Shown here: positions 18,011-25,083 of the stretch, piece by piece | Layout of the letters: every line of letters starts with the position of its first letter | Numbering within the stretch: position 1 is the first letter of the stretch | Notes under the pieces: model-generated | Database searches by the model: none | What the model saw: only the letters and a program-made list of their open reading frames with translations | What the model was told of the DNA's origin: nothing | Assembly: GCF_000023285.1 (NCBI RefSeq) | Contig: NC_013162.1 | Coordinates: 62,001-126,000, forward strand | Origin: Capnocytophaga ochracea DSM 7271 | GTDB lineage: Bacteria; Bacteroidota; Bacteroidia; Flavobacteriales; Flavobacteriaceae | DNA: 64,000 nt | Direction: 5' to 3' | Program-made: the position numbers and the translations under genes

Positions 18011-19627
18011 TTATGCGAGCATTGTTACAGGATTCTCAATATAAGCTTTGAGTGTTTGTAAGAATTGAGCTCCAGTAGCCCCGTCGATAGTACGGTGGTC
18101 GCAAGCAAGAGTTACTTGCATAGTGTGACCTACTACTATTTGTCCGTTTTTCACTACAGGTTTCTCAACAATAGCTCCTACTGAAAGAATAGCAGAGTTA
18201 GGCTGATTGATGATAGAAGTAAATACATCTACCCCAAACATACCCAAGTTAGACACAGTGAAAGTACTTCCTTCCATTTCGGCAGGAGTAAGTTTCTTGT
18301 TGCGTGCCTTACCAGCCAAGTCTTTTACCAAGGCGCCTATTTGAGTAAGCGTTAAAGTATCCGTAAACTTGATAACAGGTACTACCAAGCCATCTTCAAT
18401 AGCCACAGCCACCCCTACATTCACGTGCTTGTTGTAAAGGGTGGTATCGCCTTTCCAAGAAGTATTTACTTGAGGGTGTTTTTTAAGTGCCATTGCGCAG
18501 GCTTTCACTACCATATCGTTGAAAGATATTTTGGTGTCTGGCAAATTGTTGATTTGAGCGCGAGATTCCATCGCGTTATCCATATCAATTTCTATTGCCA
18601 AATAGTAGTGAGGTGCAGTAAATTTAGATTCTGCCAAACGTTTCGCAATCGTTTTGCGCATTTGTGAGTTTTTCACCTCTTCAGTTACTTCCACTCCCAC
18701 AGGAATTACAGTTGGGATAGCTGCGCTAGCGGTTGCAGGTGTAGCCGTAGTAGCCGTAGCAACCTTAGCACTTGGTGTAAAGTTTTCTACGTCTTTCTTC
18801 ACAATACGTCCATTTTCACCTGTTCCTTTCACCTCAGTAAGGTTAATACCTTTATCTTGTGCTATTTTCTTAGCCAAAGGAGAAGCAAATACGCGGTCGT
18901 TTGCATTAGCTACCGAAGTAGTAGCTGATGTGGCTGTTTCAGCCGGTTTGCTTTCAGCCTTAGGAGTTGAAGGAGCCGAAGTTGAAGCTCCGCCAGCTTT
19001 CACGGCTGCCAAAACTGCGTTCACATCAGTACCCGCAGGGCCTATAATCGCCAATAATGAATCTACTGCTGCGCTTTCTCCTTCTTTTAAACCTATATAC
19101 AATAAAGTACCTGAGTAAAATGATTCAAACTCCATTGTAGCCTTATCGGTTTCAATTTCAGCTAAGATATCACCTTCTTTTACAGTATCACCTACCTTTT
19201 TGAGCCAAGAAGCCACAGTACCTTCCGTCATTGTATCACTGAGTCGAGGCATTGTTACCACTTCTACTCCTGCTGGTATAGTAGCACCAGCAACAGGAGC
19301 CGTAGTTACCTCAGCAACAGGTTTAGCTTCTTCAGCTTTAGGAGCCGATGCTTGAGCTCCTCCAGCTATAAGTGCCGAAATATCTTCACCCTCTTTACCT
19401 ATGATAGCCAATAAGGTATCTACTTTAGCACTTTCTCCTTCTTTTAAACCTATATACAATAAGGTTCCTGTATGGAATGATTCAAATTCCATTGTAGCTT
19501 TATCCGTCTCGATTTCTGCTAAGATATCGCCTTCATTTACTTTATCGCCTACTTTTTTAAGCCACTTTGCTACAACACCCTCTTCCATAGTGTCGCTCAA
19601 GCGTGGCATAGTAATAATTTCTGCCAT
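18011..19627 (-). CDS. pdhC: Pyruvate dehydrogenase E2, dihydrolipoyllysine acetyltransferase
   Basis: 538 residues. Two N-terminal lipoyl domains, each with ETDKATMEFES (lipoylated Lys43 and Lys162), are joined by Ala/Pro/Thr-rich linkers. A peripheral subunit-binding domain lies around 245-285 (FASPLAKKIAQDKGINL). The C-terminal acyltransferase domain carries the catalytic DHRTIDGATG with His511 and Asp515. It transfers the acetyl group from lipoate to CoA in the multi-enzyme core. It lies 36 bases after pdhA in the same direction. The DNA of the two lipoyl domains is still similar, with identical stretches, suggesting domain duplication or gene conversion. E1-beta and E3 are not nearby. 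Confidence 0.96.
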   Translation of the reverse strand: MAEIITMPRLSDTMEEGVVAKWLKKVGDKVNEGDILAEIETDKATMEFESFHTGTLLYIGLKEGESAKVDTLLAIIGKEGEDISALIAGGAQASAPKAEEAKPVAEVTTAPVAGATIPAGVEVVTMPRLSDTMTEGTVASWLKKVGDTVKEGDILAEIETDKATMEFESFYSGTLLYIGLKEGESAAVDSLLAIIGPAGTDVNAVLAAVKAGGASTSAPSTPKAESKPAETATSATTSVANANDRVFASPLAKKIAQDKGINLTEVKGTGENGRIVKKDVENFTPSAKVATATTATPATASAAIPTVIPVGVEVTEEVKNSQMRKTIAKRLAESKFTAPHYYLAIEIDMDNAMESRAQINNLPDTKISFNDMVVKACAMALKKHPQVNTSWKGDTTLYNKHVNVGVAVAIEDGLVVPVIKFTDTLTLTQIGALVKDLAGKARNKKLTPAEMEGSTFTVSNLGMFGVDVFTSIINQPNSAILSVGAIVEKPVVKNGQIVVGHTMQVTLACDHRTIDGATGAQFLQTLKAYIENPVTMLA

Positions 19628-19663
19628 TTATGTTGTTATATTTAATTAGTGTTTCCTTTTTTA

Positions 19664-20662
19664 TTATAATCTACTGGGCAAGAAAGGGTAATTTTCTTGG
19701 TCGTAAACCACATCATACATAATATGTGTTTCTGGATAAGGTGATTCTTCTGCAAATTTCTCACACTCAGCCACACGTTCTTTCACACGTTCGTCGATAG
19801 CTTCTAACTCAGCATCGGTAGCATATTTCTTCTCTTTGATAACCGCAAGTACATTGGTGATTGGGTCTTGTTTTTTGTACTCTTCCACCTCTTCTTTAGT
19901 ACGGTAGTGTTGCGCATCCGACATTGAGTGTCCACGATAACGATAAGTACGAATGTCAAGCAAAGTTGGTCCTTCTCCACGGCGAGCGCGTTCTACTGCT
20001 TCATACACCGCTTCGGCTACTGTTTCAGGGTGCATACCATCTACGGGTTGGCAAGGCATTTGGTAACCCAACCCGAGTTTCCAAATATCCACGTGGTTAG
20101 CAGTTCTTTCTACCGATGTACCCATTGCGTAGTGATTGTTTTCTACAATAAAAACCACAGGCAATTTCCACAACATAGCCATATTCATTGTTTCGTGAAA
20201 AGCTCCTTGGCGCACCGCACCATCACCCATAAAGGTAAGTGTAACCGCCTCTCTATTGAAGTACTTATCGGCAAAAGCCAAACCAGCACCCAATGCAATC
20301 TGTCCTCCTACGATACCGTGACCACCATAGAAGTGGTGTTCTTTCGAAAAGATGTGCATAGAGCCTCCTAATCCAAGAGAAGTACCTGTACCTTTACCGT
20401 ACAATTCAGCCATAATACGTTTAGGGTCTACGCCCAAACCTATGGGATGTACGTGGCAACGGTAAGAAGTAATCATTTTGTCTTTGGTAGGGTCAATAGC
20501 GTGCAAACAACCTGCAGCCACCGCTTCTTGACCGTTGTATAGGTGCAAGAACCCCCTTACTTTTTGTTGAATATAAACTGCAGCGAGTTTATCTTCAAAT
20601 TTCCTCCAAAAAAGCATATCCTCGTACCATTTTAGGTACACTTCTTTATCAAATTTTTTCAT
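19664..20662 (-). CDS. pdhA: Pyruvate dehydrogenase E1 component, alpha subunit
   Basis: 332 residues. The thiamine-diphosphate motif is GDGAVRQGAFHETMNMA...VVFIVENN, and the conserved regulatory-loop region is RTYRYRGHSMSDAQHYRTKEE. N-terminal YNGQEAVAAG and GGSMHIFS are typical of E1-alpha. It decarboxylates pyruvate together with an E1-beta subunit that is not encoded here. It heads a pdhA-pdhC pair. The 556 bases upstream are full of repeats, and no convincing -7/-33 promoter was recognised there. Confidence 0.95.
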   Translation of the reverse strand: MKKFDKEVYLKWYEDMLFWRKFEDKLAAVYIQQKVRGFLHLYNGQEAVAAGCLHAIDPTKDKMITSYRCHVHPIGLGVDPKRIMAELYGKGTGTSLGLGGSMHIFSKEHHFYGGHGIVGGQIALGAGLAFADKYFNREAVTLTFMGDGAVRQGAFHETMNMAMLWKLPVVFIVENNHYAMGTSVERTANHVDIWKLGLGYQMPCQPVDGMHPETVAEAVYEAVERARRGEGPTLLDIRTYRYRGHSMSDAQHYRTKEEVEEYKKQDPITNVLAVIKEKKYATDAELEAIDERVKERVAECEKFAEESPYPETHIMYDVVYDQENYPFLPSRL

Positions 20663-20779
20663 TGGTTTTTTGATGTATATAAAAGTCTATTAGTATTCTT
20701 ACAATAGTATATTTTCTATTATGTTCCGCTATGAGTCCCTCTTAAATTGACTCTTCCTTCGTCTTTTCTTTATCTGCCC

Positions 20780-20792
20780 GTGCGGCTCGCAC
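20780..20792. repeat. GTGCG-GCT-CGCAC palindrome
   Basis: A perfect five-base stem with GCT loop, preceded by TCTTTATCTGCC. The same context recurs at 20856-20880 and 49535-49560. Confidence 0.75.
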
Positions 20793-20800
20793 CGTCTTTT

Positions 20801-20855
20801 GTTCGTCTTTTGTTCGTCTTTTGTTCGTCTTTTGTTCGTCTTTTGTTCGTCTTTT
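20801..20855. repeat. Five tandem copies of GTTCGTCTTTT
   Basis: Five exact 11-base units in a row, ending in TCTTTATCTGCC and a palindrome. A related run is at 49491-49534. The units abut directly, so this is not a CRISPR array. Confidence 0.9.
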
Positions 20856-20867
20856 CTTTATCTGCCT

Positions 20868-20880
20868 GTGTGGCTCGCAC
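20868..20880. repeat. GTGTG-GCT-CGCAC palindrome
   Basis: A five-base stem with one G:T pair in the outer arms, the second copy in this gap. Confidence 0.7.
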
Positions 20881-21010
20881 CGTCATTTGTCCGTCTTAGC
20901 TTCAAATAGCCTTCGATTTTCAACCTTATTCCCTTCTTATAAAAACTTTTTACACTTCATTTCTCATTTGCTAATTCTCAAATTTGCTAATTTGCTAATT
21001 ACGACTGCCT

Positions 21011-21023
21011 GTGTGGCTCGCAC
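21011..21023. repeat. GTGTG-GCT-CGCAC palindrome
   Basis: Third copy in this gap, preceded by TTTGCTAATTACGACTGCCT. Confidence 0.7.
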
Positions 21024-21184
21024 CGTCATTAACTTGGTATTATTGGCATTTTTGGCATTATGGTATTAAACTTTTCAGCTTTTACCTATTAGCTTTCTGA
21101 GCAGTTTTAAATCACTTTCCAAAAATATTTGCAAAGGTGCAAAAAAAATATCACCTAACCAAAAAATATTCAAAAAAAATTTTA

Positions 21185-21192
21185 TACCTTTG
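21185..21192 (+). promoter_or_regulatory. -7 box of the GH20 hexosaminidase gene
   Basis: TACCTTTG, 26 bases before the ATG at 21219. No TTG is present at the expected -33 distance. Confidence 0.55.
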
Positions 21193-21218
21193 TCCCATTA
21201 ATTCAAATTTTAAATGTA

Positions 21219-23558
21219 ATGAAGATAAAATTAACTTCCGCACTTTTGTTATTGATAACGATTATTTCGTGTAAATCAACTACAAACAATCAAGGAGAGA
21301 GTACTGCTAATTATGAGGTAATTCCACTACCCGAAATGATTACCACTCCCCAAGCTGATGCCGATAAACCTTTCGTGCTTACGGCTGATACCAAAATCAC
21401 CTATCCAGAAGGTGATGCTTCTTTACAGCAGTACGCTGGATTCTTGCAAGAGTATATCAAAAAACAAGCAGGAATTGAAGTGAATATCACTCCTAACCAA
21501 AACAATGAGACCAACACTATTGCCTTGTTGCAAAATTACCAAAACAACAACAAAGAGGCTTACCAAGTAGTGGTGAATGCCAAGAACATTACTGTAAATG
21601 GAGCTTCTAAAGCGGGTACTTTCTATGGAGTACAACTCTTGAGAAAATCCATTCCGGTACAAAAAGTAGGCAAAGTCATCTTCCCTGCCAAAGAAATAAC
21701 CGATAAACCCTATTTCGCTTATCGTGGTGCACATTTAGATAGTGCCCGTCACTTTTTTAATGCCGACTCTGTGCGCATTTATATCGATATGTTAGCACTC
21801 CACAATATCAATAAATTCCATTGGCATCTCACCGATGATCAAGGTTGGCGTTTTGAATCTAAAAAATACCCCGAACTTACTGTGGTAGGAAGCACTCGTA
21901 GCCAAACTATGGTAAACAAACAGTGGGACACCTTCGATGGTAAACCTCACGGAGGCTTCTATACTCAGCAAGAAATGAAAGACATTGTAAAATATGCCGC
22001 CGACCGCAATATTACCGTTATTCCTGAGATAGACCTCCCAGGACATATGGTTGCTGCTTTGGCTACTTATCCACAATTAGGCTGTACAGGAGGCCCTTAT
22101 AAAGTAAGAGAAACTTGGGGCATAGCCGAAGATGTACTTTGTGCTGGCAACCCCGAAACTTATGATTTCATTAAAAATATATTAGAAGAAGTAACTGAAG
22201 TATTCCCTTCAGAATATATCCATATAGGAGGTGACGAATGTCCTAAAGATAGCTGGAAGAAATGCCCTAAATGCCAAGCTAAGATAAAAGAGTTAGGTAT
22301 TAAAGGTGATGCTAAACACACAGCCGAAGAATACTTACAAAGTCACATAATTACATTCGCTGAAGATGTATTAGCTAAAAAAGGTCGCAAAATCATTGGT
22401 TGGGACGAAATCCTTGAAGGAGGTTTAGCTCCTAATGCTACTGTAATGTCTTGGAGAGGTATCGGGGGCGCTATAGAAGCAGCCAAGTCTAACCACGATG
22501 CTATTATGACCCCTGTTTCTTATTGCTACTTCGACTATTATCAAACAGATAAAACCGATAAAGAACCTCTTGCTATTGGTGGTTATGTACCGGTAGAACG
22601 TGTTTACTCTTTCAATCCTTACCCCGATGCGCTTAATAAAGAACAACAAAAACACATCTTAGGAGTACAAGCCAATGTTTGGACAGAGTATATCAAGACT
22701 TTCAAACACGTACAATATATGGTATTGCCTCGTTTTGCAGCCTTAGCCGAAGTACAATGGGAAGACCCTGCAAAACCTAAAGACTACAATCAGTTTTTAC
22801 AACGCTTAATGCGCTTACTTCCTATCTACCAGTTAGAAGGTTATAACTATGCTAAACACATATTCGATCTTCGTGCCGAAGTAAAACCTGAGGTAGGTGA
22901 TATACAAGTAACACTCTCTTGTTTACAAGACACACCTATCTATTACACTACCGATGGGAGTGAACCTACTAAGAGTTCTAACGTGTATAAAGAACCTTTA
23001 AAACTCACTCAAGATACACATCTAAAAGCTAAAGTATTCGGTCAGGAAACCGAAAGTAGCTTCGAACAACAGTTCCTTTTCAACAAAGCAACCGTACGCC
23101 CTATTGAGTTCCTCAGTAAACCTAGTTACAACTATACTTTTGGGGGCGCTATTACCTTAGTTGATGGTAGAAAAGGGGGTACTAATTCACGCTCTGGAGA
23201 ATGGTTAGGTTTTAGTGAAGCACCTTGTGAAGTGGTGATTACCCTAAAAGAAAATACTCCTGTAAAAGAAGTGCGCTTCAATGCTCTTATTGAAACAGGT
23301 GATTGGATTTACCCTCCAACCAGCTTTGAAGTATCGGGGTCTAAGGACGGTAAAAGTTATGATTTACTCGCTAAAGAAAACTATGCGCTTCCTAAGGAAC
23401 CTCTCAAAGAAATAAAAACTTACTCTCTTTCTTTCCCTGAAAAAGAAGTAACCTATCTAAAAGTGAAGATAAATGGAGTAAACAAAATTCCTTCTTTCCA
23501 TCAAGGAGCAGCTGGTAAACCTGGTTTCCTCTTCATCGATGAAATTCAAGTATTGTAA
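21219..23558 (+). CDS. Beta-N-acetylhexosaminidase lipoprotein, GH20
   Basis: 779 residues. A lipoprotein signal with lipobox IISC (Cys19) is followed by a GH20b-type N-terminal domain (YQVVVNAKNITVNGASKAGT). The GH20 catalytic barrel contains YRGAHLDSARHF, NKFHWHLTDDQGWR and the catalytic pair in HIGGDECPKD (Asp339 and Glu340). After it come a chitobiase C-terminal-like segment (IYYTTDGSEPTKSS) and a terminal F5/8-type carbohydrate-binding region. The enzyme removes terminal GlcNAc or GalNAc from glycans at the cell surface or in the periplasm, using the substrate acetamido group. Its own promoter box and terminator make it monocistronic. Confidence 0.95.
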   Translation: MKIKLTSALLLLITIISCKSTTNNQGESTANYEVIPLPEMITTPQADADKPFVLTADTKITYPEGDASLQQYAGFLQEYIKKQAGIEVNITPNQNNETNTIALLQNYQNNNKEAYQVVVNAKNITVNGASKAGTFYGVQLLRKSIPVQKVGKVIFPAKEITDKPYFAYRGAHLDSARHFFNADSVRIYIDMLALHNINKFHWHLTDDQGWRFESKKYPELTVVGSTRSQTMVNKQWDTFDGKPHGGFYTQQEMKDIVKYAADRNITVIPEIDLPGHMVAALATYPQLGCTGGPYKVRETWGIAEDVLCAGNPETYDFIKNILEEVTEVFPSEYIHIGGDECPKDSWKKCPKCQAKIKELGIKGDAKHTAEEYLQSHIITFAEDVLAKKGRKIIGWDEILEGGLAPNATVMSWRGIGGAIEAAKSNHDAIMTPVSYCYFDYYQTDKTDKEPLAIGGYVPVERVYSFNPYPDALNKEQQKHILGVQANVWTEYIKTFKHVQYMVLPRFAALAEVQWEDPAKPKDYNQFLQRLMRLLPIYQLEGYNYAKHIFDLRAEVKPEVGDIQVTLSCLQDTPIYYTTDGSEPTKSSNVYKEPLKLTQDTHLKAKVFGQETESSFEQQFLFNKATVRPIEFLSKPSYNYTFGGAITLVDGRKGGTNSRSGEWLGFSEAPCEVVITLKENTPVKEVRFNALIETGDWIYPPTSFEVSGSKDGKSYDLLAKENYALPKEPLKEIKTYSLSFPEKEVTYLKVKINGVNKIPSFHQGAAGKPGFLFIDEIQVL

Positions 23559-23579
23559 TGGGCTTACATAACAATAAAC

Positions 23580-23616
23580 AAAAAGCTATCTAATAGTTCT
23601 TATTAGATAGCTTTTT
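23580..23616. terminator. Bidirectional terminator between GH20 and GSCFA genes
   Basis: A perfect 15-bp stem (23581-23595 with 23601-23615), loop GTTCT, A and T runs at the two ends. It serves both convergent genes. Confidence 0.88.
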
Positions 23617-24560
23617 TATATCTCAATATGAGGGTATTTCTTTTTAAAAACCTCTATTTTCTGTCGTAATTGTATTTGAAACTGCCGATAACTCTCTGTT
23701 TTAGGGTTAAACGGACGATGTTGCAACCCTTTCTGTATGGCATCTACTTGTTTCATATCTGCCTGAGTAGCCTTATCTATATAGGTTTCTACTAAGCGTT
23801 CCCAAATATAGTCTATGGCTATTTCCGATGGGTGTACCATATCATTAGCGTAAAAGCGGTAATCGCGAAGTTCATCTAAAAGCAATTCATAGGCTGGAAA
23901 ATAAGTGCACTCCTCTGATGAAAGTACCGAATAAAGTGCTACCAGCAAATGTGCTTTGCTCACTTGGTTTTCTAAAAAACCATCTTTCAAGTGTCGTACA
24001 GGCGAAATAGTGAAAACACATTGCAAGTCCTTATTCACCTTCTTCAACAGTGCTATAATATGGGTAAGGCTCTCCCCTATCTCTTCTACTGATAATAGTC
24101 GTTTTGAGAAGTGTTGTTGAGGCACTTTATGACAATTTGCCACTATCTTATCAGTACTGTTATAGATGTATACCCAAGCTGTACCAAGAGTGATAAAACA
24201 GAAATCGGCTTTTTGTAGTGCGTTATAAAGTGCTGTTTGTTGTATATTGGCAAGATGAACAGCTTCCTCTAAATTCGGTTTGCTCATATCCGAATGAAAG
24301 TCGAAACTGTGCCAAAGTTCATTGTGCAAAAAGAAATCTTCAGCCTCATAAGGAGTGTGTTCTATTGCTCTGTTAAGCACATTTTCAATAGCTAAGGGGT
24401 GAAAGAGTATCCCAAAAGGGTTTACCGTAACAGGAATTTTATAATAACTAAACTTTTGTGCCATATTCACAGCAAAGCAAGAACCTATACTCAGTATCTG
24501 CGAGTGATAAGTAATGCTTTTAGTAGTCTTGGGTATAGGCACAATAGTTCTAAATTCCAT
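23616..24560 (-). CDS. GSCFA-domain protein
   Basis: 314 residues. The name-giving motif appears near the N-terminus as ILSIGSCFAVNMAQKF, followed by NPFGILFHPLAIENVL and later FCFITLGTAWVYI, TISPVRHLKDG and NDMVHPSEIAIDYIWE. The family belongs to the SGNH/GDSL hydrolase group: the Ser in GSCFA and the Asp-His of DMVHPS would be the catalytic residues. The natural substrate is not known. It is the last gene of a six-gene minus-strand operon, 13 bases after ogt. Confidence 0.9.
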   Translation of the reverse strand: MEFRTIVPIPKTTKSITYHSQILSIGSCFAVNMAQKFSYYKIPVTVNPFGILFHPLAIENVLNRAIEHTPYEAEDFFLHNELWHSFDFHSDMSKPNLEEAVHLANIQQTALYNALQKADFCFITLGTAWVYIYNSTDKIVANCHKVPQQHFSKRLLSVEEIGESLTHIIALLKKVNKDLQCVFTISPVRHLKDGFLENQVSKAHLLVALYSVLSSEECTYFPAYELLLDELRDYRFYANDMVHPSEIAIDYIWERLVETYIDKATQADMKQVDAIQKGLQHRPFNPKTESYRQFQIQLRQKIEVFKKKYPHIEI

Positions 24561-24573
24561 AACGATAAAATAA

Positions 24574-25083
24574 TTAAACGTTACTCCTTTCTAAATCCAA
24601 CAGAAATTGCTTCCTCTCAATTCCACTAGCATAGCCTGTAAGTGTCCCGTCTGAACCTATAACACGATGACAAGGAATAACGATTGAAATACGGTTTTTC
24701 CCATTGGCATTAGCAACAGCTCTCACGCCTTTGGGATTCCCCACAGCCGTAGCCTGTTCTTTATACGAACGCACTTCCCCATACGGAATAGTTTGTAACA
24801 CTTTCCATACTTCCTCTTGAAAAGAAGTCCCCACCAAAGCCAGCGGTAAACTAAACTCTTTACGCTCTTTGGCAAAGTACTCTCTCAATTGTTTCTCCAA
24901 CTCCGATAACAACAAACTATCCTCATCTACTTGTGTTGCCCCGTAATGCTTTACGAGTATTTCTTGGTCTTTAAGCCAGTTTTTACTATCAACAAAGTCA
25001 AGCATACAAATTGCCTCATCAGTAGCTATGGCAAGCATCTCACCTATGGGGGTGTTAATTCTCTTTTTGTATAGTTTCACCAT
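24574..25083 (-). CDS. ogt: Methylated-DNA-protein-cysteine methyltransferase
   Basis: 169 residues from Met6 of the longer frame (ATG ending at 25083), which aligns best with Ogt N-termini (LYKKRINTPIGEM); an upstream ATG at 25098 is possible. The C-terminal domain has the alkyl-acceptor cysteine in IPCHRVIGSDG and the helix-turn-helix segment VWKVLQTIPYGEVRSYKE. It repairs O6-alkylguanine by irreversibly taking the alkyl group. It overlaps the end of the AsmA-like gene, so translational coupling is likely. Confidence 0.94.
   Translation of the reverse strand: MVKLYKKRINTPIGEMLAIATDEAICMLDFVDSKNWLKDQEILVKHYGATQVDEDSLLLSELEKQLREYFAKERKEFSLPLALVGTSFQEEVWKVLQTIPYGEVRSYKEQATAVGNPKGVRAVANANGKNRISIVIPCHRVIGSDGTLTGYASGIERKQFLLDLERSNV

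Larger units (their letters stand above)
20663..21218. other. Intergenic region upstream of pdhA and the GH20 gene, packed with repeats
   Basis: 556 bases between divergent genes. It holds three copies of the GTGYG-GCT-CGCAC palindrome (20780, 20868, 21011), five tandem GTTCGTCTTTT units, TTTGCTAATT words near 20960-21004, and the -7 box of the GH20 gene. An 82-codon open frame here is explained by the repeats and is not called. Confidence 0.65.

Noticed and set aside
20801-20855. Tandem repeats that might be a CRISPR array
   Set aside because: Units are 11 bases and directly abutting with no spacers, and no cas gene is nearby.
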